Assembly: GCA_052387695.1 (NCBI GenBank)
Contig: JBQTIX010000076.1
Coordinates: 21,290 to 85,289 of the forward strand
Direction of reading: 5' to 3'
From: Panacagrimonas sp052387695
Lineage (GTDB): Bacteria; Pseudomonadota; Gammaproteobacteria; Nevskiales; Nevskiaceae
DNA length: 64,000 bases
Of this stretch, positions 8,455 to 16,528 are shown in pieces. The notes beneath the pieces were generated by a model. That model had not been told where the DNA came from. It saw nothing but the letters and a program-made list of their open reading frames with translations, and did not search any database. Position numbers and translations under genes: made by a program. How positions within the stretch are numbered: the first letter of the stretch is position 1; every line of letters starts with the position of its first letter.

Positions 8455-9504
8455 ATGCCTAGAACGCACAGGATGCTCAAGGTCAACGGCGCGCGGATTC
8501 ACGCGGTAGAAGAAGGCGAGGGGCCTCTGGTCTTGCTCATACACGGATTCCCGGAGTCCTGGTACTCGTGGCGACATCAGTTGACGGCGCTCGCGGCCGC
8601 GGGCTTCAAGGCCGTGGCCATCGACCAGCGCGGATACGGGCAGTCCTCCAAGTTTCGGGAGCAGTCCGAGTACCGGATATCCAAGCTCGTGGATGACGTG
8701 GTCAGTGTCATCGAAAGCTATGGCCTCAAATCGGCTTTCGTCGTCGGTCACGACTGGGGTGCGCCGGTGGCCTGGACCTTCGCCTGGCTGTATCCGGAAA
8801 AATGCCGCGGCGTGGTTGGTGTCAGCGTTCCCTTTGCCGATCGCGCGCTGATCGGCTTGCCTGGCAGCCCCTTCGGCGAAAAGCGGCCACGGGACTATCA
8901 CATCGAACTGGCCGGTCCCGGGAAGCAGTTCTACCAGGATTACTTTGCCGAACAGGCCGGCGTCATCACGGAGATCGAGGAGGACGTGCGCGGCTGGCTC
9001 AAGGGCATCATGTGGACCGTGTCCGGGGATGCCATCGCCCCGCAGGTCGCGGCGGCCGTGGCTGCGGGCATGCCGGCCATGAGTCCGGTGGAGACGCTAC
9101 GCAATGGCCCGCTCTGCCTGCCGCAGGGCGCGCGCCTGAAAGACGCCTTCGTGTATCCGGAAACGATGCCAGCCTGGTTGAGCGACGCGGATCTCGATTT
9201 CTACGCGGCGGAGTTCGAGCGCTCCGGTTTCGGTGGTCCGCTGAGTTACTACCACAACATCGACGCCAGCTGGCAGGACCTGGCGGGACAATCCGGCAGG
9301 CCGCTGACGCCGCCTGCGATGTTCATCGGCGGCGAGTTCGATGTGGGCACCATGTGGGGATACGAGGCCATCGCCAGGGCTGAGGAGCGCATGCCGAATT
9401 ATCGCGGCACGCATATGCTCAGCGGCTGCGGCCACTGGATTCAGCAGGAGCGGCCGGAGGACACCAATCGACTGCTGATCGGCTTCCTTCGCGAGTTGAA
9501 GTGA
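8455..9504 (+). CDS. Alpha/beta-hydrolase-fold epoxide hydrolase
   Basis: A 349-residue cytoplasmic hydrolase. The oxyanion motif HGFPESWYSWRHQ lies near residue 30. The nucleophile elbow VGHDWGAPVAW carries the aspartate expected of epoxide hydrolases and haloalkane dehalogenases. A cap domain (about residues 145-260) holds tyrosines that could protonate the epoxide. The late acid lies in IGGEFDVGTMWG and the catalytic histidine in LSGCGHWIQQERP. The HGFPxSWYSWRHQ pattern favours epoxide hydrolase over dehalogenase. It starts 42 bases after the epoxidase-like fusion with GAGGAGAA upstream, so the two are very likely co-transcribed. An epoxidase-then-hydrolase order suggests alkene to epoxide to diol conversion. 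Confidence 0.88.
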   Translation: MPRTHRMLKVNGARIHAVEEGEGPLVLLIHGFPESWYSWRHQLTALAAAGFKAVAIDQRGYGQSSKFREQSEYRISKLVDDVVSVIESYGLKSAFVVGHDWGAPVAWTFAWLYPEKCRGVVGVSVPFADRALIGLPGSPFGEKRPRDYHIELAGPGKQFYQDYFAEQAGVITEIEEDVRGWLKGIMWTVSGDAIAPQVAAAVAAGMPAMSPVETLRNGPLCLPQGARLKDAFVYPETMPAWLSDADLDFYAAEFERSGFGGPLSYYHNIDASWQDLAGQSGRPLTPPAMFIGGEFDVGTMWGYEAIARAEERMPNYRGTHMLSGCGHWIQQERPEDTNRLLIGFLRELK

Positions 9505-10189
9505 GACTTGCCGTGCGGTGATCGCAGGCTGACTGCTGACCCATACTTTCGGCGTGGCGTGACGGGCCTATCGAGGCGCATTCTGCCCGGAAGATAAGGC
9601 CGCGATGACCCCAAGGTAAAGAGTGCTATCGAGAGGCTTGCATTTCGATATTAATATGGTACCGTACAGTTAATCTGGATGGTCGCGACAGCTTCGTAAG
9701 CGTCATGATCTCCAAGATGCATCAATCCGACGAAGCGACCTACCAGCGTGCATCATTCACGTGTGGAGAGTCCGCAGTCAGCGGTTTATGAATGGCCCTG
9801 CAGAAGCGTGCAGCTATTGGCGACGACGGAGGAGGTTACGGTGCAGCATCTGCGGTTCCTGGCGGAAAATCGGTTGAAGCTCGGTATTCGCGTTCGCATG
9901 CGCCCGTCGGCTGCCCGTTGCGACCGTTCTGCCCTCCGTCTTGCCACAGGACGGAGCTTGGCTCCCGACTATTTACCGATCACCAGAGCTGCGTCTAAAA
10001 TTTCATACGGACCCGTACTTGTTTTGCGGGCTCCATGTTCCGCATGGCGCCATACGCACTACGCCGAAAAGCCTCAAGCCGCGAAGCGATTCACCGTCAA
10101 GTCGTTCCAGTTCGAGTCGCGGTTTGCATAGCAGGTCGAGTCGGAGGCCTTCGGCAACCTGAACGTTGTATCCATTGGAGGTTGAACAC
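9505..10189. other. Non-coding 685-base gap ahead of the envelope operon
   Basis: No convincing protein gene is seen; the short open frames here lack ribosome-binding sites and family features. An AT-rich island at about 9641-9675 stands out from the GC-rich surroundings. It contains the 10-base palindrome ATATTAATAT (9648-9657) followed by GGTACCGTACAGTTAA. This is a plausible promoter or operator for the operon starting at 10190, but no clear -35/-10 pair can be fixed. An SD-like GGAGG lies at 10177-10181, about 8 bases before the ATG. Confidence 0.5.
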
Positions 10190-11587
10190 ATGCGCATCAG
10201 AAAGTACGATTTTGATTACAGCCGTCGCGAATTCGCGAAGAAGGTGGCAGCAGGCGCCGGCGGTGGTTTGCTGGCTCCGCTGTGGCCCACGATCGTCAAC
10301 TCGGGCGAAGTCAGCAAGGCCTATCCCGACGAAGTCACGTCCATCGAGCTGCAGACCAAGGGCAAGGTCAAGGTCGGCGACGTCATCACCCAGGCGAACG
10401 TCGAGCACGTCAAGCACCTGATCGATCCGATCATGTTCAAGCAGATTTCGGAGATGGGTCGCCGGCTCAGGATCCGTGCCCCAACCAAGGACGTCGCGGA
10501 GCTGTTCCCTCACTCCTACCTCCAGGCCACGCTGAAGAACGCCGGCAAGGCGAGCTTTGACGCCACCGGCAACGTGGTGGAGACGGCGACGGGCGGACCC
10601 TGGATCGGTGGCAACGCTTTCGCGGATGTCAAGACCGGCCAGGAAGGTGTCGCCAACCTGACCTTGAGCTGGGGTCGTCACGACCTGTCGCAGTACGCCG
10701 TGCGTTCCTATTCCAACAACCCGGACGGCTCGCCGGCCTACACCTATGACCTGTACTGGACGGAGCTGAACACCACAGCCCGCACGGAAGGCGCTCCGGT
10801 GTTTGAGGGTTTGAAGGACATGCTGCGCTTCCAGTCGGTGTTCTTCACCGCGCCGCAGGAGCAGGCCGGTGCCTCGTTCCTGGTGCCCTGGTACTACGAT
10901 CAGCGCAAGTTCCCGGACATCTACGGCTACCTGCCGCAGTTCCGTCGCGTACGTCAGTTCCCCGCCAACCAGCGCTTCGAGCCGATCGTTCCGGGTCTGT
11001 CCTTCTTCCTGTCGGATGCCTGGGGTGCGGGCGACCCGATGCTGACCTGGGGCAATACCAAGATCGTCAGCCGTGGTCCGGCTCTGGCGGCGCTGGGCGG
11101 CAACTATCGCGGCAAGTCGCACGCGAACTGGGAAAACCAGTCCTGGCACGGTGGTCCCAAGGGCCGCTCGTTCATGGAATATACGGTTGAGCTGGTTCCC
11201 GAAGCGATCCAGATCGAGTCCGAGCCCACCGGTTATCCGCGTGCGCCCGTCGGCAAGAAGAGGATTGCGGTGGATGCGCGCAACGGCATGCTGATCCAGT
11301 ACGTTACGTACGATCGCCGAGGAACGCTGTGGAAACAGGTGGATGCTGCGTTCGGCCCGCAGATCGAAGGCGATTTCATCAACAAGGATCGCACCGGCCA
11401 TCCGCACTGGTCCTGGACCAACGTGGTGTTCCACGACATCCAGTCCAACCGTATCGATCTGTTCAACCACTGCAAGCAGATTGCCGGCGGCTACAAGAGC
11501 CAGTACGAAGCACCCGATGGCGACGAGAAGGCGATTCGCGATAAGTTCTGCACGCAGGCGGCCATCGCGCGTCTCGGCGCGGTGTAA
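10190..11587 (+). CDS. Exported DUF1329 protein (copy A)
   Basis: A 465-residue protein of the DUF1329 family, which is exported and commonly encoded beside DUF1302 and RND genes. The N-terminus carries a twin-arginine signal, SRREFAKKVAAGAGGGLLAP, so the protein is probably exported folded. The body has the family's aromatic-rich segments, such as RFQSVFFTAPQE and WYYDQRKFPDIYGYLPQFRR. It closely parallels the gene at 15091: both have GE(V/I)SKAYPDE just after the signal, and NVEHVK and DQRKFP at matching positions. The ATG at 10190 follows GGAGG at a good distance. The function is not established; a periplasmic partner for lipophilic substrates is inference from context. Confidence 0.85.
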   Translation: MRIRKYDFDYSRREFAKKVAAGAGGGLLAPLWPTIVNSGEVSKAYPDEVTSIELQTKGKVKVGDVITQANVEHVKHLIDPIMFKQISEMGRRLRIRAPTKDVAELFPHSYLQATLKNAGKASFDATGNVVETATGGPWIGGNAFADVKTGQEGVANLTLSWGRHDLSQYAVRSYSNNPDGSPAYTYDLYWTELNTTARTEGAPVFEGLKDMLRFQSVFFTAPQEQAGASFLVPWYYDQRKFPDIYGYLPQFRRVRQFPANQRFEPIVPGLSFFLSDAWGAGDPMLTWGNTKIVSRGPALAALGGNYRGKSHANWENQSWHGGPKGRSFMEYTVELVPEAIQIESEPTGYPRAPVGKKRIAVDARNGMLIQYVTYDRRGTLWKQVDAAFGPQIEGDFINKDRTGHPHWSWTNVVFHDIQSNRIDLFNHCKQIAGGYKSQYEAPDGDEKAIRDKFCTQAAIARLGAV

Positions 11588-11669
11588 AAGTCGGTATAAG
11601 TTTTAAATAATGAGTACGCCGCCTCGGTCGGACGCAATGCCGGTCGAGGCGGCACTACAGGAGGAGAGG

Positions 11670-12683
11670 ATGAGGCTGTCAATGAGGCGAAGTCTGCTTT
11701 GGGTGGCAACCGGCTGCTTCGCTCTGTTGTTGGGAGGTGCCGCTGTCGCTGCGGCCGAGTCCGGGGCAGGCCAGAAGCTGATCAAGACGCTGTCGGCCGG
11801 GATTCCGCACGACGCGTTTTTCGGTATCAGTTTCGATGCGGGCAAAGGTGTGGCGGTAGGCGCCGGTGGCGTCATTCAAATTTCTTCCGATGCGGGCGCG
11901 ACCTGGACTCCGGTCAAGCATGGCTTGACGTCGCTTGCCTTGCTGGCGGTGGACAAGCGGGGCTCGCATACGGTTGCAGTCGGGCAGACGGGACTGGTGA
12001 TGATCGAAGAAGCGCCCGGCAAGTGGGCCAAGATCGATCCCGGCGTGGTCAATCGACTGTTCTCGGTGAGCGTCAACAGCAGCGGACTGGTGGCCGCGGT
12101 CGGCGAGTTCGGTGCGGTCCTGAAATCGCTCGATGGCGGGCGCACCTGGACTTCGATGGCTCCCGATTGGGCGCAGTTTGCGGATGCCGAAACCTTCGGT
12201 ACGGGCGAGCCCAGCATGTATGCCGCGTATGTCGGTGAATCGGGCGAAATCACGATCGCGGGGGAGTACGGCGTGATGCTGCGCTCCAACGATCAGGGCG
12301 CCTCCTGGAAGGTGCTCAGGAAGCTCACACCTGGAACCCCCACCCTGTTCGCAATCCTCATATCGGCCGAAGGGCAGGGCAACAGCTACGCGGTTGGGCA
12401 GGAGGGCGAACTGCTTATTTCAGCCGATAACGGTCTGACCTGGGGTCGATGCACGACGAACACGCGTTCCAACTTCCTCGGCATCGCGGCCTCTCCTAAT
12501 GGACAGGTGGTGGTGACCGGCATGCGCGTGATGCTGCACAGCAGTAATTCCGGCGTGACCTGGGAGGCGGTGGAAGAGGGCGACACCTTGACGGACTGGT
12601 ATCAGGCTGTGCGATTGGAGAGTACGTCGGACCGGATCATCGCCGTAGGTCATTCGGGCCGGATTATCCAGGTGGGTAGCTGA
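11670..12683 (+). CDS. Exported YCF48/BNR-repeat beta-propeller protein
   Basis: A 337-residue protein with a Sec signal peptide (MRLSMRRSLLWVATGCFALL, cleavage near AVAAAES). At least five repeats of about 45 residues carry the BNR/YCF48 signature S-x-D-x-G-x-T/S-W: SSDAGATW, SLDGGRTW, SNDQGASW, SADNGLTW and SSNSGVTW. This is a seven-bladed-propeller type fold related to the photosystem II stability factor Ycf48; in non-phototrophs, such proteins often sit next to RND permease genes. The ATG at 11670 follows the strong site AGGAGGAGAGG; earlier in-frame starts at 11610 and 11640 would precede this site. A periplasmic scaffold or assembly role for the RND system is inferred from the neighbours. 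Confidence 0.85.
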   Translation: MRLSMRRSLLWVATGCFALLLGGAAVAAAESGAGQKLIKTLSAGIPHDAFFGISFDAGKGVAVGAGGVIQISSDAGATWTPVKHGLTSLALLAVDKRGSHTVAVGQTGLVMIEEAPGKWAKIDPGVVNRLFSVSVNSSGLVAAVGEFGAVLKSLDGGRTWTSMAPDWAQFADAETFGTGEPSMYAAYVGESGEITIAGEYGVMLRSNDQGASWKVLRKLTPGTPTLFAILISAEGQGNSYAVGQEGELLISADNGLTWGRCTTNTRSNFLGIAASPNGQVVVTGMRVMLHSSNSGVTWEAVEEGDTLTDWYQAVRLESTSDRIIAVGHSGRIIQVGS

Positions 12684-12758
12684 AGCGTTGCATAGCTGGG
12701 TGAGTATCGGACGATTGCTGGGCTCATTTCATAAAAACTAGCTGGAGGGAAGGAAATC

Positions 12759-14966
12759 ATGAAATTCCGTGCGAATGGAATGCTGGGCGTGGTCGCGGCT
12801 ATGGTTCTGGCGGGGACGGCGGGTATTGCCAATGCGCAAGGCGGCAGCGGTGGCGCGACCGCCGGCGCGGTGGATCGCAAGTTGTTCGGCGGTGATTTGT
12901 CGTTCAACGGATTGTTTCGGGTCGAGACGGCGTTCAGCACCACCGGCCGAGCCTCGCCGGCCAACCAGCGCGGACTACTGTCCAACGGACTTGCGATCAG
13001 GCGCAGCGCCGGCAACCCGGTCACGCAATACAACACGAGGATCGTGCCGGATATCGGGAGCCAGATTCTGGAGCTTCCGGGGTCCATCTTCGTTCCACCA
13101 GGGTCGACCCTGAATCTTCCTATCGCAGCAGGACTGCCGCCTACAGACGGAGTTTCCAGTCCGAGCCTCTCGGGGACCAGCGATACCTTCACGCGTTACG
13201 TGCCCGACGCGGAACAGACCCTGAACTATCACATCCTGCGCTTCGAGGTGACACCCAGTATCAACTGGGGGGATTGGTCGCTGCAGACCCGTTTCCGCGC
13301 CATCTACGACCCGGGCAGCCTGGGTTATGAAGAATTCGACTTCAACGACTACAACGACATCAACCGCGGCTTCCAGACCGGCATCGGCGGAGTCGAGGGC
13401 GGCGCAAGTCGCCAGTACAACGGCAAGCCGGACTACATGGGTTACGAGGTGGACGGCGAGCGCAACCCGATCTTCTTCGAACGATCCGGCAAGAATTACT
13501 CGGTCGACTTTCCGGCGTTTTTCCTGCAGTGGACCAACGGCGACATCACTGCGCGTCTCGGCAACCAGACGGTGGCCTGGGGGCAGTTACTGTTCTTCCG
13601 CATCATGGACCAGGCCAACGGCCTCGACCTGCGCCGCCATCTGTTCGTTGACCGCGCCATCGAGGAGTTCGCCGACGAGCGCATGTCCGCGCCCGGTCTG
13701 CGCGTGACCTGGCAGGCGACCGACCAGATCCTGGTGGACACCTTCGCCCAGCAGTTCATTCCGACGATCGTTCCCAATTCCAACACGACGTACAACATCG
13801 TCGATTCGCGCTTCATCCTGCACGACAACTATTTCGATAACGACGACAACAAGGAATTCAACTTCGGCATGCGCATCAAGGCCGAGTACGGCAATTTCAA
13901 CCTGCAGGCCATGGCCACCAGCAAGCTCAACCAGTTGGGGGCCATCCGCTGGACCAAGTCGAACATCAACAAGAAGCTGCCTGAGAGCAATGTTCTTGGC
14001 CTGGCGTTCAACCGATACTGCGAACTCGCGCTGGGGTCGCCGATCGGAGAAGGCTGCGGCCCGCAGGTGGCGCAGACTCCGTTCGAATCGGGTCCTGCCG
14101 GCTTGTTCACCGCTGAGGAATGGTTTGATCGCGCCGGTTATACCAAGCTGGACCCGCTCGGCGGACTCGGCTCGATCGTGGAGGAATTCGGCCCTGCCAC
14201 GCAGCAGTTGCTGACGGCGGTGCCCACCACGGCGAACCAGGCCTACAACGAGCTCAACGCGTTCTTCATCGCTCTCGAGGGCGCGCACGGCCACGTCGAG
14301 CGCAATTACTATCGCGAAGAGGTTTATGGCCTGGGCGGCGGCTACGTGACCGAGGGAGAGCCGGGCTCGCTGTTCGATCAGCTCATCATCAACCTCGAAG
14401 CTACCTACACCCCGGAACGCGCGTTCACGGATATTGCGCTGAAGCAGGCTCCCGACAGGCGCGACGAAATCCAGATTGGTCTGGTGATGGAGAAGTACCA
14501 GCGCTTCTCGCAGAGCATGCCGGCCACCTATATGGTGTTCCAGTACCTGTGGCAGAAGGAGAGCAGCCTCGAAGGCCTGCTGCTCGACGGGTACGGCAGC
14601 TCGGCCTACAGCGACAGCAGGCTGCAGGGAAGAAAAATCCAGCTCACCAACAACGTCCCGGTGTCGGACAATCCCAACCAGACGTTCCACCCTGGCATCG
14701 ACGCCGGCGCGAACTACGTCGTGCTCGCCGCCTTGCAGCCCTCGGACGCCTACATCTTCGAGTACAGCGCGGCGATGCTGATCGACGTGCAGGGCGGCAT
14801 CCTGTTGCAACCGGCGGTGCAGTGGAAGCCGCAGGGCAACATGACGGTCAATGTGTTCTACAACTTCATTGACGCCGAAGTCTGGGGTGGCAATGCCAAC
14901 AACAGCTTCCTGAGCTTCATCGACTTTGCCGACGAACTCTGCGTGCGTTTCGGCTACCAGTTCTGA
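12759..14966 (+). CDS. DUF1302 outer-membrane beta-barrel protein
   Basis: A 735-residue protein of the DUF1302 family. The N-terminus is a Sec signal peptide with cleavage after GIANA (residue 26 or so). The mature protein is rich in alternating strands, aromatic residues and asparagine/aspartate, and it ends in RFGYQF. A C-terminal phenylalanine is the usual BAM recognition mark of outer-membrane barrels. Its size fits the family. A role as an outer-membrane channel or receptor for hydrophobic compounds is inferred from co-occurrence with DUF1329 and RND proteins. GGAGGGAAGG lies just before the ATG. It is flanked by the two DUF1329 genes. Confidence 0.87.
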   Translation: MKFRANGMLGVVAAMVLAGTAGIANAQGGSGGATAGAVDRKLFGGDLSFNGLFRVETAFSTTGRASPANQRGLLSNGLAIRRSAGNPVTQYNTRIVPDIGSQILELPGSIFVPPGSTLNLPIAAGLPPTDGVSSPSLSGTSDTFTRYVPDAEQTLNYHILRFEVTPSINWGDWSLQTRFRAIYDPGSLGYEEFDFNDYNDINRGFQTGIGGVEGGASRQYNGKPDYMGYEVDGERNPIFFERSGKNYSVDFPAFFLQWTNGDITARLGNQTVAWGQLLFFRIMDQANGLDLRRHLFVDRAIEEFADERMSAPGLRVTWQATDQILVDTFAQQFIPTIVPNSNTTYNIVDSRFILHDNYFDNDDNKEFNFGMRIKAEYGNFNLQAMATSKLNQLGAIRWTKSNINKKLPESNVLGLAFNRYCELALGSPIGEGCGPQVAQTPFESGPAGLFTAEEWFDRAGYTKLDPLGGLGSIVEEFGPATQQLLTAVPTTANQAYNELNAFFIALEGAHGHVERNYYREEVYGLGGGYVTEGEPGSLFDQLIINLEATYTPERAFTDIALKQAPDRRDEIQIGLVMEKYQRFSQSMPATYMVFQYLWQKESSLEGLLLDGYGSSAYSDSRLQGRKIQLTNNVPVSDNPNQTFHPGIDAGANYVVLAALQPSDAYIFEYSAAMLIDVQGGILLQPAVQWKPQGNMTVNVFYNFIDAEVWGGNANNSFLSFIDFADELCVRFGYQF

Positions 14967-15090
14967 TAACGGTTCCAACAAGCATGGATCGGTCTAGGGG
15001 TCCGGTCTGAAATTCATCGCGCTACCACTGGGTGGCGCGAAAACGCCGACGGTCGAAAGCACCCGGCCGTCGGCAACTCTGAGACCCTGA

Positions 15091-16473
15091 ATGAAACAGA
15101 TCAAGTTCGACCGAGGATATAGCCGACGCCACTTCCTGCAGCAGGCTGCGAGCGGCGTTTTTTCGGCTGGCGTGCTGATGCCGACCTGGCAGGCGATTGC
15201 CGCCTCCGGCGAGATCAGCAAGGCGTATCCGGACGAGTTGCTGTCCATCGAGGGTTATACCAAGGGCAGGATCAAGACCGGCGACGAGATCAACGCCTCG
15301 AACGTCGAACACGTCAAGGATCTGCTCGAACCGATCCGTTACGAGCAGATCCTCAAACACGGCCGAAAGCTCAGGATCGTCAAGACCACCACCGAGGTGA
15401 TGCGGCTGTCGCCGTGGGAGTACATCGAGGCGACGCTCTCCAACGCCGGCAAGGCCAAATTCGACGCCAACGGCAACGTGGTCAACGGTGCCGACGGCCA
15501 GCCCTGGATCGGCGGCAATCCGTTCCCGGACCCCAAGACCGGAATCGAACTGTTCGCCGCGCAGACCCTGAGCTGGGGTCGGCACGACGCCTCGTTCTAC
15601 GCCATCAAGATCGACGACGTTGCCGTGGACGGAGTGACCCGCTTCCGCTACGCGGGCGGCTGGGCCGAGCTGTCCACGGTGGCACGCGTGAGCATGGAGC
15701 CCAAGCCGTACTGGCCGCAGCACAAGGACAAGCTACGCTTTCAATCGGTCTTCTTCACCGCTCCGCAGCAGTTCCGGGGCACCTCGTTCCTCAATGTCTG
15801 GGACTACGATCAGCGCAAGTTCCCCGCGCTTTATGGCTACGTTGCGGACTTTCGCCGCATCCGCCAGTTCCCTGCCGATCAGCGCTTCGAGCCGCTGCTG
15901 CCGGGCACCACGCTGTATCTGTCCGACGCCTGGGCGGCTGGCGATCCCCTGCTCACCTGGGGCAATTTCAATATCGTAGGCCGCGGCCCGTTCCTCGCCG
16001 GGCTGTCGGGAAGCTGGAACTCGGATCATCCGAACTGGGAACACAACAAGCACGGCGGGCCCAAGGGTCAGACCTTCTGGGATTCGACGGTGGAACTGAT
16101 CCCCGAGGCGATCATGGTCGAGGCGCAACCCACCGGATTTCCACGCGCGCCCATTTCGAAGAAACAGGTCTGGTTCGACGCGCGCAACCAGGTCGTTGTC
16201 GGGATGGTGACTTACGATCGTCGCAACCAGCCCTATCGTTCCTTCGACGGCGCCTATTCGCTGTACGAGAATGGAGACAAGAAGGTGATGGATGGGAAGC
16301 ACCCCTATTGGTCCTGGTGCCATGTCACATGCTCCGATATCCAGACCGGAAGAGTCACACGTCTGGAACAGGTGCAGAACGTCGAAGGCCAGCACGTCAG
16401 CGGCGCCAACGATCCTGCAATGTTCGACAAGTATCTGACTCAGGCGGCGCTGCAGCGCCTGGGCGCGGTTTGA
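15091..16473 (+). CDS. Exported DUF1329 protein (copy B)
   Basis: A 460-residue paralogue of the gene at 10190. It also begins with a twin-arginine signal, YSRRHFLQQAASGVF. The sequences run in parallel throughout, for example WGRHDASFYAIK against WGRHDLSQYAVR, and FPADQRFEPLLPG against FPANQRFEPIVPG. Both mature proteins start with GE(I/V)SKAYPDE. Two copies on either side of one DUF1302 gene suggest a duplication followed by divergence, perhaps a heteromeric pair or two substrate ranges. The 124-base gap before it contains no obvious promoter. The gene ends 55 bases before the RND permease. Confidence 0.86.
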   Translation: MKQIKFDRGYSRRHFLQQAASGVFSAGVLMPTWQAIAASGEISKAYPDELLSIEGYTKGRIKTGDEINASNVEHVKDLLEPIRYEQILKHGRKLRIVKTTTEVMRLSPWEYIEATLSNAGKAKFDANGNVVNGADGQPWIGGNPFPDPKTGIELFAAQTLSWGRHDASFYAIKIDDVAVDGVTRFRYAGGWAELSTVARVSMEPKPYWPQHKDKLRFQSVFFTAPQQFRGTSFLNVWDYDQRKFPALYGYVADFRRIRQFPADQRFEPLLPGTTLYLSDAWAAGDPLLTWGNFNIVGRGPFLAGLSGSWNSDHPNWEHNKHGGPKGQTFWDSTVELIPEAIMVEAQPTGFPRAPISKKQVWFDARNQVVVGMVTYDRRNQPYRSFDGAYSLYENGDKKVMDGKHPYWSWCHVTCSDIQTGRVTRLEQVQNVEGQHVSGANDPAMFDKYLTQAALQRLGAV

Positions 16474-16528
16474 TCCGAGCCCCCACTCACCCGATTCGCA
16501 CGCACATCACTTTTTCAGAATAGAGACC

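Noticed and set aside
9748..10131. Open frame of 127 codons in the gap before the first DUF1329 gene
   Set aside because: No ribosome-binding site, no similarity that I recognise, and an unlikely mix of residues. Treated as non-coding.
12975..14981. Open frames on the minus strand across the DUF1302 gene
   Set aside because: Shadow frames: composition unlike real proteins here, while the plus-strand gene has a signal peptide and a barrel-type C-terminus.
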